A stretch of DNA of 36,504 nt from Kribbia dieselivorans NBRC 106261 (GTDB taxonomy: Bacteria > Actinomycetota > Actinomycetes > Actinomycetales > Dermatophilaceae), in assembly GCF_001552435.1 (NCBI RefSeq), contig NZ_BCRE01000060.1, forward strand, positions 1 to 36,504, read 5' to 3'. Below, piece by piece: positions 7,245 through 15,488 of this stretch. The translations under genes were made by a program, and so were the position numbers. The stretch's first letter is position 1. Every line of letters starts with the position of its first letter. The notes beneath the pieces were generated by a model, which saw nothing but the letters and a program-made list of their open reading frames with translations, was not told the origin of the DNA and ran no database searches.

Positions 7245-8630
7245 TTGTCCATCGAGGAGTTGGATACCGCGTGGCAGGCCAGTGCCCCGGAGCCGTCGGG
7301 GCCCGATCGGTTGCCCCCGCAGGATCTGATCGCCGAGCAGTCCGTGCTCGGCGGCATGCTCCTGAGCAAGGATGCAATCGCCGACGTCGTCGAGGAGCTT
7401 CGTGGCCCGGACTTCTACCGGCCCAACCACGAGCTGATCTACGACGCGATCCTCGATCTGTACTCCCGTGGTGAACCGGCCGACGCGATCACGGTGGCCG
7501 ACGAACTCACCAAGCGCGGCGACCTGCAGCGCGTCGGTGGGCAGGCGTACCTGCACCAACTCATCCAGTCGGTGCCGACCGCGGCCAATGCGGGCTACTA
7601 CGCCCAGATCGTCGCCGAGCGTGCCGTGCTCCGCCGGCTCGTCGAGGCCGGGACGAAGATCGTCCAACTCGGGTACCAGCAGGGTGGCGGCGACGTCGAG
7701 GAACTGGTCAACGCCGCCCAGGCCGAGGTCTACGCCGTCAGCGAGAAGCGCGGTGGCGAGGACTACGTGCCGATCATGGAGACCCTCCAGGAGACGCTGA
7801 CGGAGATCGAGGTCGCCGCCGGGCGCACCGACGAGATGACCGGCGTGCCGACCGGGTTCATCGAACTCGACAAGCTCACCAACGGGTTGCACCCGGGGCA
7901 GATGATCGTCGTGGCGGCGCGACCGGCCGTCGGCAAGTCGACGCTCGGGGTCGACATCGCCCGGGCCGCGGCGATCAAGCACAAGATGGCCACGGCGATC
8001 TTCAGCCTCGAGATGAGCCGCACCGAGATCACCATGCGTGTGCTCGCGGCCGAGGCGACGATCCAGTTGCAGGATCTGCGCAAGGGGTCGCTCGGCGATC
8101 CGGGGTGGCAGAAGCTCGCCCGCGTCATGGGTGGAATCTCGGAGAGCCCGCTGTTCATCGACGACTCGCCGAACATGTCGCTGATGGAGATCCGGGCCAA
8201 GGCGCGCCGGCTCAAGCAGCAGCACAACCTCAAGCTCATCGTCATCGACTATCTGCAGCTGATGAGCTCGGGCAAAAAGGTCGAGAGCCGTCAGCAGGAG
8301 GTCGCCGAGTTCTCGCGTGCCCTCAAGCTCTTGGCCAAGGAGCTCGAGGTGCCGGTCATCGCGATCTCGCAGTTGAACCGTGGGCCGGAGCAGCGCACGG
8401 ACAAGCGGCCGCAGATGTCGGATCTTCGTGAGTCGGGCTCGATCGAACAAGATGCGGACGTCGTGATCCTGCTGCACCGCGACCGCTCCGACCCCGAGCG
8501 GGAGGGCGAGGCCGACATCATCGTGGCCAAGCACCGTAACGGCCCGACCGCGGACATCGTGCTGGCCTGGCAGGGTCACTACGCCCGGTTCGCGAACATG
8601 GACAACTCCGGCGGCGCCGGCGGGTTCTAG
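7245..8630 (+). CDS. dnaB: Replicative DNA helicase DnaB
   Basis: The hexameric replicative helicase that unwinds DNA 5'-3' at the fork. The product is 461 residues from the TTG at 7245. The N-terminal domain starts at PPQDLIAEQSVLGGML. The RecA-like domain has Walker A ARPAVGKST (K231), Walker B LIVIDYLQL (about 331-339), SQLNRGPEQRTDKRP, DLRESGSIEQDADVV and KHRNGPT. No intein interrupts these motifs, unlike in some mycobacteria. TTG 7245 (MSIEELDTAW) has GAGGGG 7 nt upstream; ATG 7230 (MRGGGLSIEEL) is the alternative, and longer starts would translate the DnaA-box tract. Genes for ribosomal protein L9 and Ssb, frequent neighbours, are not adjacent. Confidence 0.97.
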   Translation: MSIEELDTAWQASAPEPSGPDRLPPQDLIAEQSVLGGMLLSKDAIADVVEELRGPDFYRPNHELIYDAILDLYSRGEPADAITVADELTKRGDLQRVGGQAYLHQLIQSVPTAANAGYYAQIVAERAVLRRLVEAGTKIVQLGYQQGGGDVEELVNAAQAEVYAVSEKRGGEDYVPIMETLQETLTEIEVAAGRTDEMTGVPTGFIELDKLTNGLHPGQMIVVAARPAVGKSTLGVDIARAAAIKHKMATAIFSLEMSRTEITMRVLAAEATIQLQDLRKGSLGDPGWQKLARVMGGISESPLFIDDSPNMSLMEIRAKARRLKQQHNLKLIVIDYLQLMSSGKKVESRQQEVAEFSRALKLLAKELEVPVIAISQLNRGPEQRTDKRPQMSDLRESGSIEQDADVVILLHRDRSDPEREGEADIIVAKHRNGPTADIVLAWQGHYARFANMDNSGGAGGF

Positions 8631-8668
8631 GCGTTGCCCACCGTCCTGTGGTGTGTGAGCGTTGGTAT

Positions 8669-9058
8669 GTGAAGAGTCGTCACATCAGCCGCGTCATCGC
8701 CACCTCGCCCCAGGCCGTCTACGACTTTGCGTCTGAGCCCGGCAACCTGTCGAAGTGGGCTGAGGGCTTGGCGAAGGCCGAGGTCACCCGAGATGGAGAT
8801 GACCTGTTGGTCGACTCCCCAATGGGGCAGATCAGGGTGCGCTTTGTTGCGCGTAACGCCCACGGGGTGATGGATCACGATGTGACTCTGCCGTCGGGGA
8901 CAACGGTCAACAACCCGCTGCGCGTGATCGCGCATCCGGAGGGTGCCGAGGTGATCTTCACCGTGCGACAGATCGAGCTGACGGACGACGAGTTCGACCG
9001 CGACTGCCGGATGGTGGCGGACGATCTAACGCAGCTCAAGCGCATCATGGAGGGCTGA
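8669..9058 (+). CDS. SRPBCC (START/Bet v1-like) small protein
   Basis: A 129-residue single-domain protein of the SRPBCC/polyketide-cyclase superfamily. It has the typical opening RVIATSPQAVYDFASEPGN, with NLSKWAEGLAKAEV after it, a beta-rich middle and a C-terminal helix (FDRDCRMVADDLTQLKRIM). These folds hold a hydrophobic ligand; no catalytic residues or partner can be named. GTG 8669 is preferred; GTG codons at 8648 and 8651 are also in frame. It follows dnaB by 38 bp and might share its transcript. Confidence 0.8.
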   Translation: MKSRHISRVIATSPQAVYDFASEPGNLSKWAEGLAKAEVTRDGDDLLVDSPMGQIRVRFVARNAHGVMDHDVTLPSGTTVNNPLRVIAHPEGAEVIFTVRQIELTDDEFDRDCRMVADDLTQLKRIMEG

Positions 9059-9183
9059 CCCCAGGAACGTCGCATTTGCACAGGCGCTCCCGCAGGCCCT
9101 GATCGTGGAAGATTGGCGACCGAGAGGTTCGCCTCGTCCCAGACCCAGCTGGAGCTGGGGCAGACCGCGAGGACGTTGGTAGG

Positions 9184-9198
9184 CAGCGTTCGACGCTG
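9184..9198. terminator. Small hairpin between convergent genes (weak)
   Basis: CAGCGT and ACGCTG (6-bp arms, 3-nt loop) lie in the 154-bp gap between the SRPBCC stop (9058) and the SDR stop (9213). There is no U-tract. Nothing else was recognised in the gap apart from a short CCCAG/CTGGG pair near 9148. Confidence 0.35.
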
Positions 9199-9212
9199 TG
9201 GCGCCTCGTTAT

Positions 9213-10073
9213 TCACGGCTTCTGCTGTTTCTGCTCCCGCACCTCGGCGGGACGACCCGTGAAGTCGTCCATCGTGTGGTAGATCCCGAGCACCCGCCCG
9301 CCGATGAAATCCCGAATGCTCGTCGGCACGAAGCCCTTCATCATCTCGCTCAACTTGACGGTGATCGGCAACACCACCATCGGATCTCCGTACAGCATCG
9401 CCTTCCACGTGTCCCGCACTACGTCCTTCGGGTCCAACAACGGCAGGAGCGGCGCGGCCTTGGCCCCGTCGAACATGCCCGTCTTGATGTAGTACGGGCA
9501 GACCGTTGTCACTTTCACGGTCTTGTGGCCGGCCTGCTCCAGTTCGAGTCGCACCGAGTCCGACCAGCCGATCACGGCCCATTTCGAGGCCGCATACGCT
9601 GCCATTCGGGGATTCGACGTCAAGCCCGCCGCCGACGCCATGTTGACCACACGACACTCCTCGTTCGTGGCGATCATGTCGGGCAGGAATTCATGCGCGA
9701 CATACATCGGGGCGAGGGTGTTCACCTCGAGGGTGAATCTCGCGTCGCGCTCGACGTCGCTCTCCCAGAAATAGCTGTTGCCCCGCACGACGCCGGCGTT
9801 GTTGATCAGCACGTGTACCGGGCCGACCTCGTCGCGCACCCGCGCCGCCGCCTCGCGAATCCGCGCCAGGTCCCGCACGTCGACGACGTCGGAGATGATC
9901 GTCGTGTCGCCGCCGGAGAGTTCGTTCACGGTCTCGCCCAACGCCGCTTCGTTGACGTCCCACAACACCACCGCGGCGGCCTGCTCTGCGATGGCGCGCT
10001 CGACGAACAGGCGGCCCATCCCCATGGCCGCGCCCGTCACGAGAACGTTCTTGCCCTTGACCGACCTCATCAT
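9213..10073 (-). CDS. Classical SDR oxidoreductase, partner of the AAR-like gene
   Basis: A 286-residue short-chain dehydrogenase/reductase. It has the nucleotide loop TGAAMGMG (13-20), an acidic residue after beta 2 (LWDVNE, favouring NAD(H)), NNAG (91-94), and catalytic S147, Y160 and K164 (YAASK). The long C-terminal part (KGFVPTSIRDFIGGR) resembles lipid-type SDRs related to retinol dehydrogenase 10 or 17-beta-HSD11, which act on long-chain or steroid alcohols. Start ATG 10073 is preceded by GAGGAG at good spacing; a second ATG follows directly. It lies 28 bp downstream of the AAR-like gene on the same strand, so reduction of the fatty aldehyde made there, or its reverse, is a reasonable inference. 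Confidence 0.88.
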   Translation of the reverse strand: MMRSVKGKNVLVTGAAMGMGRLFVERAIAEQAAAVVLWDVNEAALGETVNELSGGDTTIISDVVDVRDLARIREAAARVRDEVGPVHVLINNAGVVRGNSYFWESDVERDARFTLEVNTLAPMYVAHEFLPDMIATNEECRVVNMASAAGLTSNPRMAAYAASKWAVIGWSDSVRLELEQAGHKTVKVTTVCPYYIKTGMFDGAKAAPLLPLLDPKDVVRDTWKAMLYGDPMVVLPITVKLSEMMKGFVPTSIRDFIGGRVLGIYHTMDDFTGRPAEVREQKQQKP

Positions 10074-10101
10074 GCTGCGCTCCTCTACCCGTCGGTCTTT
10101 G

Positions 10102-12165
10102 TCACCCGTCGGCCTGTGTCGTGGCGGCCCGGCTCGCCAATGCGGCCTCACGCACCCGCGCGAAGTCGTCTTCGGTGAACACTCCGTTGACCCCGGAGAT
10201 CGTTGCCAACTTCATCCCGTGTTTGAGCCCGAGCTGGTAGATCTCCTTGACCTTCTCCCATTCGATGTTTCGCCCCACGGTGAATGTCTCGTACCGCCCC
10301 TCCAACGCCAGGACCACCGTCTCGGCCAGGCAGGCGTAGGCCACCTTCGGGGGCAATCCGATGTTCCCCATCCGCACCAGGCCGGGCAATTCGATCTCCC
10401 CGGATTCGATGACCAGCACGTCGGGGCGCTTGGCGACGTCCTCGGCCGACAGGTCGAGCGGGCGCGCGACGTCGGTGATGACACAGCCGGGCTTGACGTT
10501 CATGATGTCGAGCACCTTCTGCCCGGCGGCCGAGGTCGCGGTGACGATGAGGTCCATGTCCGCCAGATGTTCACCGGGCGTTTCGGCGAGATGAATCTCG
10601 GCCCGGGGATTCTCGGCGAGGATCGACGTCTTCAGCGCCAGCAGTTTTGCCGTTTCCGGTGAGACCATCCACAGTTCATCCGTCGCCAGCGCCAACAGCC
10701 GCGCGCAGACCGAGCCGATCGCCCCGGTCGCGCCGACGACCATCGCCTTCCCCCGGAGCCGCCCGTGCTCGTCGGCCTCCGCGAGCCCGAGCTTGCGCAC
10801 GGCATCGTGCGCGGCCCACAGGGCGCCGGACGCGCTGTAGCTGTTGCCCGTGGTCACCGGCAGCGGCGCCTTGCGGGCGACGGTCACGCCGGCATCTCCG
10901 ACGACCTTGGTGAACGCGCCCAGACCCATGATCTGCGCTCCGAGCTTGGTGGCCATGTCGGCCGCGCGCAGGAGCTTGTCGTACGTGAACTCCGGGGAGT
11001 GCGAGAGCAACTGCTTGGGCGTGCCGCCGACCGTGATCAGCCACCCCTCGGCCTCGGCGCCCGTCGGTGAGGTGATCCCGGTGACATGGCTGTAGACGAA
11101 CGGAGGAACGTACGCGACGGCCTTCTCGACGACGCTCCCCATGCCCGGGGGTTTGGTCAGCAGACCGAGCGGTTCCTGCATGGCGATGAACTCGCGCGAC
11201 AGTGGATGGATGACGAACACGAAACGCGACTTGCGCTTCGGCCCGTTTGGGTGAAGCACACGCGGTTCCAGACCGGAGGCCTCGAACATGGCCAGCCGTT
11301 CATCGTTCGACGGCTCGTGTCCGTCGTCGCTCGTGGCCAGCATCATCGCCTCGAGCGTGGCCGCCACGATCGTGACGGAGAACGGTTGGGGCGTGGCGTC
11401 GATGACCATGTCGACACCGCGACTGGCCAACTCCTCGAGCCGTTCGTCCGAGATCGCGTTGGACACCAGGGTCTTCCCGGCCAGGTCCTCCACACCGAAC
11501 TCCGCCACCTCGGTGTAGCTGCCCACGAGGACGTCGCAATCGCGCGCGGCCCGGCGGGCCAGGGCGCGGCTGGCCCAGTGGGTCGGTGCCTCCACCTGTT
11601 GTTTGATCAGGCCGGGGACGAACCTGTAGGGCAGCAGGCTCAGCTTCACCGCGGTGCTCACCGCCGGGTTCGACGTGAGCACGGTGGGCACCTCGAAGCG
11701 CTGGTGCGGATCGGCGAACTCGATGTTCTGGGTGTGCTCGCGCAGCACCTGCACGGTGCGGGCGTGATCGTCGTGGTCGCCGAGCACGACCGTGCGCGCG
11801 TTGCTGAAGTAGCCCGGCATGTCGGTGTGCACGTGCCGGATTGCCCACTCCTGCAACACGTCGTCCATGCGTGTCCCGTCGGTCACAGGAGTGGCGCCCG
11901 CAGCGCGGCGGACGCGATCGATGGCGCCGTCATCGCGGTCGCCGAGCAGACCCGCGGCCTGGGCCTCGCGCAGACCCGTGATGGCGAAGGCCTGCACTTC
12001 GGGCAGCCACTCCCGGACGGTCTCGACGGCGTGCTCGACGTCCCCGCTCGTGCCGATCCGGACGATCCGGAACGACTGCCCCACGAACGTCACTTGCTCG
12101 TCGTAGTCCAGCTCCGGGCCGGCGAGGCTGACATTGACCACGGTGTGAAGGGTGTTTCGCGGCAT
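10102..12165 (-). CDS. Acyl-ACP reductase (AAR)-like protein with extra N-terminal region
   Basis: A 687-residue protein. Its C-terminal half (about 330-680) resembles cyanobacterial long-chain acyl-[acyl-carrier-protein] reductases, which make fatty aldehydes with NADPH. Shared features are LGAFTKVVGDAGVTVA, TTGNSYSASGAL, the Rossmann loop GATGAIG (478-484), and YACLAETVVLALEG with C612 aligned to the active-site cysteine of the Synechococcus enzyme (FACFAEAMLLEFEG), then TFTVGRNIEWEKV. Cyanobacterial AAR is about 340 residues; the first ~330 residues here have no counterpart I recognise, although DVLVGSYTEVAEFGVEDL looks Rossmann-like. No aldehyde-deformylating oxygenase lies nearby; the downstream partner is an SDR. 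The ATG at 12165 has GAGAAG upstream. Activity is inferred by family. Confidence 0.72.
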   Translation of the reverse strand: MPRNTLHTVVNVSLAGPELDYDEQVTFVGQSFRIVRIGTSGDVEHAVETVREWLPEVQAFAITGLREAQAAGLLGDRDDGAIDRVRRAAGATPVTDGTRMDDVLQEWAIRHVHTDMPGYFSNARTVVLGDHDDHARTVQVLREHTQNIEFADPHQRFEVPTVLTSNPAVSTAVKLSLLPYRFVPGLIKQQVEAPTHWASRALARRAARDCDVLVGSYTEVAEFGVEDLAGKTLVSNAISDERLEELASRGVDMVIDATPQPFSVTIVAATLEAMMLATSDDGHEPSNDERLAMFEASGLEPRVLHPNGPKRKSRFVFVIHPLSREFIAMQEPLGLLTKPPGMGSVVEKAVAYVPPFVYSHVTGITSPTGAEAEGWLITVGGTPKQLLSHSPEFTYDKLLRAADMATKLGAQIMGLGAFTKVVGDAGVTVARKAPLPVTTGNSYSASGALWAAHDAVRKLGLAEADEHGRLRGKAMVVGATGAIGSVCARLLALATDELWMVSPETAKLLALKTSILAENPRAEIHLAETPGEHLADMDLIVTATSAAGQKVLDIMNVKPGCVITDVARPLDLSAEDVAKRPDVLVIESGEIELPGLVRMGNIGLPPKVAYACLAETVVLALEGRYETFTVGRNIEWEKVKEIYQLGLKHGMKLATISGVNGVFTEDDFARVREAALASRAATTQADG

Positions 12166-12365
12166 CCGTCTTCTCGACTCCGTTCTGGCCGTGCGCTCGA
12201 CGCGCCTTCACCTCATTCTCCCGCGGTCGTGGCGCGTTCACCTTCGTCTTTGCCGAATTGGCGGAGGATCGAATGGTCCCGGGGCGTCGTTCGCGCGGGT
12301 GGGCGCGTGGCGGCGACGCCCGCCGCTGTAGCGCGCGTCGAGGCCGCCTGAGAGAGCGCCGGCCC

Positions 12366-12396
12366 GTAGACGATCCCGTCTACACGCCGGTACTCT
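12366..12396 (+). promoter_or_regulatory. mazEF promoter with palindromic operator
   Basis: The perfect inverted repeat GTAGACGATCCCGTCTAC (12366-12383) covers a -35-like TAGACG (12367-12372). A -10 TACTCT (12391-12396) follows, and the ATG at 12403 comes 6 nt later, giving a leaderless transcript. A ribbon-helix-helix antitoxin binding this palindrome would repress its own operon; that is inference from the TA family. Confidence 0.65.
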
Positions 12397-12402
12397 GGAG
12401 AT

Positions 12403-12600
12403 ATGGCCGAGACCACGACGATCCGGATCAGCCGGGCCACCCACGCGCAGGTGACGCGGCTGGCGGCCGAGCGTCACGAGACGATCGATGAAACGGTGCG
12501 CCGGGCGATTCGTGCGCTCCGGCAGGACGGCATCGGGCACGACCTCGCGGCGGACCTCACCGATGATGAGAAGGCGTGGCTGGATGCTGATGCCGGGTGA
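12403..12600 (+). CDS. Antitoxin of MazEF-like module (ribbon-helix-helix type)
   Basis: A 65-residue protein. The N-terminal TTTIRISRATHAQVTRLA has the beta-strand plus helix pattern of a ribbon-helix-helix DNA-binding domain, followed by helix ETIDETVRRAIRALRQD. The acidic tail DLTDDEKAWLDADAG is the likely toxin-neutralising segment. The stop overlaps the toxin start by 11 nt, so the two are translationally coupled. No ribosome site is present; the -10 element 6 nt upstream implies leaderless translation. It is expected to bind the palindrome upstream as a dimer or as a toxin complex. Confidence 0.85.
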   Translation: MAETTTIRISRATHAQVTRLAAERHETIDETVRRAIRALRQDGIGHDLAADLTDDEKAWLDADAG

Positions 12601-12922
12601 CGTCGTCGAGGTGGACCTGGGGATGCCGGCCGGGAGCGAGGCCGGATTGCGGCGCCCCGCCGTGGTCGTGACCGCCGGACGGGTGCTTCGAGGTGGGCCG
12701 AGCGTCGTTCAGGTGGTGCCCTTGACCCGAACACTTCGCCCCAGCGGCGCCGAGGTCATCATCGAGGCCGACGGGGACAACGGTCTGAAGGTTCGCTCCT
12801 CCGCGCAGTGTCAGCATGTGCGCTCCGTGGCGACGTCGCGGATCCGCGCCCGGACCGGCAACGTCGGCCCGGCCGTCCTGAGCGAGGTGTGCGAGGTACT
12901 GGCCCTTCTGCTTGACGTGTAG
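12590..12922 (+). CDS. MazF/PemK-family endoribonuclease toxin
   Basis: A 110-residue toxin of the MazF/PemK/CcdB fold. It opens with PGDVVEVDLGMPAGSEAG and RRPAVVVT, the conserved substrate loop and RP strand, followed by VVQVVPLTRTLRP and CQHVRSVATSRI, where the conserved serine/threonine and arginine sit. MazF enzymes cut single-stranded mRNA at short motifs when free of antitoxin. Start ATG 12590 lies inside the antitoxin gene; ATG 12584 is two codons longer. The cleavage motif cannot be read from sequence. Confidence 0.93.
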   Translation: MPGDVVEVDLGMPAGSEAGLRRPAVVVTAGRVLRGGPSVVQVVPLTRTLRPSGAEVIIEADGDNGLKVRSSAQCQHVRSVATSRIRARTGNVGPAVLSEVCEVLALLLDV

Positions 12923-13002
12923 TACAGCGCAGATGTCAGCCCAATCATCGGCGGGTGTGTGTAAGTCTCCGGGTGCGTTGTCGGATCTGGTGGGATGGGT
13001 CC

Positions 13003-14772
13003 ATGGCCAAGAAGAAGGATCGCCGTCCGGGCAAGTCCGCTGCACGTCGTTCGGCGACGCGAAAGGCGCCGGAATCGCGCCCCGAAAGCCAGGACCCCGC
13101 GGGTCAGGACCCGGCGACGCAAGACCTCATCGTCGGCCTGCGTGCCGCGCTCCGTTCTGACGACTTCACCGAGTTCCCCGTCGTGGGAACGATGTTGGCG
13201 CAGCAGGCGCGAGACCTCGATGCTCGCTCACGGCCACCCGGGTGGGTGTCGTTCACCGAGTCGATGATCGAGGTCGATCTCGCCGAGACCACGGCGCTGC
13301 TTCATGTCATGGGTGCCACGACCTCCGACGACATCGAGCGACGACGCATTCAGCGAGAGCTGGCGACGCGCCGGCAGCCCATGCCCACGTCGGTGACCGG
13401 CCTGGCCGAGGCCGTCATCGACGAGGCCTGGTTCATGGGCGACGAGCTCGGCGACGGTGACAACGTCATCCTGGGTGTGACTTGGCCCTCGGGGGAGCGT
13501 GCCACGGTGGTGGCGTACATCGACCACAACATGGGCACGATCGTCAAGGATGGCTTCTTCATCGGGCAGCCGGTCGGGTCGGTCGTCGACCGATACATCG
13601 AGATGATCGAGGATTCGGGGGAGCGCTCCACTCACCCCGTGCCGACCGATCTGGCCGACGCTCGGGCCCGAGTCGAGCAGGGTTTGGTCAATCTCGATGT
13701 CCTGCACCCCGATTGGGAGCAGGAGTTGTGGCCGATGTCGCGTCCCCTGTTGGAGTTCCTGCTTCGTACCCTCCCGACCGGCGGGGTTGGCTATCGCGGC
13801 CTCGGAGCGCCGGAGGTCGATGTGTCGCCCGTGATCGACGCCTTTCTTGGCTCGACGGAGGCCCGTGCGCTCGCCGGGCGCGCGGGAGTGCGCGATGCGA
13901 CCTCGGCCTTGCTGCAGTTCGCCGTGGACCACTCGGGCGACCCCCTGCGGTGGAGCCCGGTCACGGTCGAGGTGTGCCTTCGCAGTCTGCCGTTCGACCT
14001 CGAGGTCTCTGAGGAAGCACTCGACGCCGTCGAGGAGACACTCCCAGCGCTGATCCGCTTCGCCCATCGCGAACTGGCGATATCGCCCACCGCGACCACC
14101 GACACCCTTGACGCCGTGCCGCGGTGGCTGACCTTCTTCGATGACGTGCGTGGGCACGTGGTGACGCAGGTGGAGCGAGCGCATCACGCGCAGTTGGAGG
14201 CCGCCATGGCCGGGGACTTCCGTCCGCTGATGCAGGCGGCCCTGGTGAGTCGTGTCGGCTCGGCTGAAGCACTGGAAGCACTCACCGAAGACCCCCTGCC
14301 CGACGAGGCGTTGGGAATTCAGGGAATCGACGATCTGCCGACACACACCCGGGAGGCCATCGACTCCATTTCGATGAGCATCGACCGCGTCATCGGTCGG
14401 TTCCCGGGCTTGGACACCGAGTTCCGCACCGCGTGCCGTCGTTTTCTGCGAGGAGTTGCCCACCGAGAGCCGGAGGTGCTCACGCAGCGCCGTGCCAAGC
14501 CAGAGAACACGGCCGCGGCGATCATCGGGTTGATCGGGCGCGAGAACCAACTCGTGGGCCAGCAGGGCATCGTGCGGGGTCAAGATATCTGGGGGTTCCT
14601 GTCCGTCAACACTCCGAGCCCAACCAGAATGGAGAGTCTGGCCAAGGCCTACACCGATGGCGAGCGAGATGGGCGCGACCGGGGGCTCGCCGATCCGTCC
14701 GTGCTCGTCAGTCGATACCGGAGCTCACTGATGCGGCGACGAGAGGAGCTCAGGGAGGAGCCGCAGGCCTGA
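13003..14772 (+). CDS. Unrecognised 589-residue protein with DUF6398-like C-terminus
   Basis: The N-terminus is a basic, disordered tail (MAKKKDRRPGKSAARRS, then a PESQDPAGQDPATQ stretch). The body is mostly helical, with Asp/Glu-rich segments (AWFMGDELGDGDNVILGVTW, YIDHNMGTIVKDGFFIG) and no enzyme signature I know. The last ~90 residues (AAAIIGLIGRENQLVG, then QDIWGFLSVNTPSPTRMESL) recall DUF6398, a helical domain with a winged-helix-like end found in SEC-C and pRiA4b-type proteins; this match is by eye. ATG 13003 is chosen over upstream codons because the basic MAKKKD start is typical; the ribosome site is weak. It is 80 bp after mazF, inside the toxin-antitoxin block. Confidence 0.6.
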   Translation: MAKKKDRRPGKSAARRSATRKAPESRPESQDPAGQDPATQDLIVGLRAALRSDDFTEFPVVGTMLAQQARDLDARSRPPGWVSFTESMIEVDLAETTALLHVMGATTSDDIERRRIQRELATRRQPMPTSVTGLAEAVIDEAWFMGDELGDGDNVILGVTWPSGERATVVAYIDHNMGTIVKDGFFIGQPVGSVVDRYIEMIEDSGERSTHPVPTDLADARARVEQGLVNLDVLHPDWEQELWPMSRPLLEFLLRTLPTGGVGYRGLGAPEVDVSPVIDAFLGSTEARALAGRAGVRDATSALLQFAVDHSGDPLRWSPVTVEVCLRSLPFDLEVSEEALDAVEETLPALIRFAHRELAISPTATTDTLDAVPRWLTFFDDVRGHVVTQVERAHHAQLEAAMAGDFRPLMQAALVSRVGSAEALEALTEDPLPDEALGIQGIDDLPTHTREAIDSISMSIDRVIGRFPGLDTEFRTACRRFLRGVAHREPEVLTQRRAKPENTAAAIIGLIGRENQLVGQQGIVRGQDIWGFLSVNTPSPTRMESLAKAYTDGERDGRDRGLADPSVLVSRYRSSLMRRREELREEPQA

Positions 14773-14781
14773 ACCCAACGT

Positions 14782-15174
14782 CTACGACGTTCGGCCATGC
14801 CACCGAACGTCAGCGTCGTGCCCGTGGGTGAGGAGCTTCGCATCGCAGGTGTGCAGCGGAGCCCCGGTCGCCTCGCTCAGGGCCAGATACGTCGCGTCGT
14901 AGCTGGTGAATTGATGTCGCAGCGTCCAGATCCGCTCGGCCAGGGGAGCGGTGCTGAACCGCTGGATGGAAAGTTCGAAGTAGAGCGCCCGTGCGCTGTC
15001 GGCATGGTTCGGGTCCAGTTTCCGCGCCAGCGTCAGGCCGCGAAGTACGGAGAGGACCTCGACGTCGAGCAGGTGTGGGGCGGCGATCTCACCAGCCAGT
15101 GCAGCCAGAAGGGTGGCGTCGGCATCGCGTCCGACCAGCGCCTCGATCATCGCCGAGGCGTCGATGACGATCAT
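14782..15174 (-). CDS. vapC: VapC-type PIN-domain toxin
   Basis: A 130-residue PIN nuclease. The four acidic metal-binding residues are visible: D5 (MIVIDASAMIEAL), E39 (DVEVLSVLRG), D93 (SYDATYLALSEA) and D111 (HTCDAKLL). VapC toxins cleave tRNA or rRNA with Mg2+ when not bound by antitoxin. Its ATG overlaps the antitoxin stop in an ATGA (15171-15174), so the two are translationally coupled. The 3' end converges on the large hypothetical gene with a 9-bp gap and no visible terminator. Confidence 0.94.
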   Translation of the reverse strand: MIVIDASAMIEALVGRDADATLLAALAGEIAAPHLLDVEVLSVLRGLTLARKLDPNHADSARALYFELSIQRFSTAPLAERIWTLRHQFTSYDATYLALSEATGAPLHTCDAKLLTHGHDADVRWHGRTS

Positions 15175-15398
15175 GGGCGGGAGTCGCTCAGGGCAGCGAG
15201 AATCTCATCGGTGCTCGGCCCGTTCCGGCGGTCCAGGTCCTGCAGCCGGGCGACGATCTCCTCATTCGTCGGTCGCTCGGCGATCCTGCGCAGCTCCCCG
15301 ACGACATAGGCCGACAGCGACATCCCCGTGGCGGAGGCGCGTTCCTTGAGCGTCTCCACCACGTCCGGGGGAACATCGCGAACGTAGAGTGTGGGCAT
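15171..15398 (-). CDS. vapB: FitA/VapB-like ribbon-helix-helix antitoxin
   Basis: A 75-residue antitoxin. MPTLYVRDVPPDVVETLKER with ASATGMSLSAYVVGELRRIA is the RHH domain of FitA-like antitoxins. The C-terminal ERPTNEEIVARLQDLDRR and following residues form the amphipathic toxin-binding tail. The stop overlaps the vapC start by 4 nt. A -10 TAGCAT sits 6 nt before the ATG. It is divergent from the leader of the ABC-F gene. Confidence 0.93.
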   Translation of the reverse strand: MPTLYVRDVPPDVVETLKERASATGMSLSAYVVGELRRIAERPTNEEIVARLQDLDRRNGPSTDEILAALSDSRP

Positions 15399-15404
15399 CG
15401 CTCC

Positions 15405-15410
15405 ATGCTA
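15405..15410 (-). promoter_or_regulatory. -10 hexamer TAGCAT of the vapBC operon
   Basis: On the minus strand TAGCAT lies 6 nt before the antitoxin ATG (15398), implying a leaderless mRNA. No good -35 is visible. Confidence 0.5.
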
Positions 15411-15475
15411 GCAGTGTGCAAGCGCTCCGGGTGGAGGATGGCGATGGCAAACCGCGGCCACCCCGACGAGTCGCG

Positions 15476-15481
15476 TATGGT
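15476..15481 (+). promoter_or_regulatory. -10 hexamer TATGGT for the ABC-F leader
   Basis: TATGGT ends 7 nt before the ATG of a 14-codon leader ORF at 15489, so the leader peptide would be translated from the very 5' end of the transcript. No clear -35 is seen. Confidence 0.45.
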
Positions 15482-15488
15482 GAATGGC

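Noticed and set aside
7206-8579. 457-codon minus-strand frame opposite dnaB
   Set aside because: Antisense of a highly conserved gene; composition is His/Arg/Leu-biased and no motif is present.
7245-8630. Intein in DnaB, as in some mycobacteria
   Set aside because: All helicase motifs are continuous and the length (461 residues) is standard.
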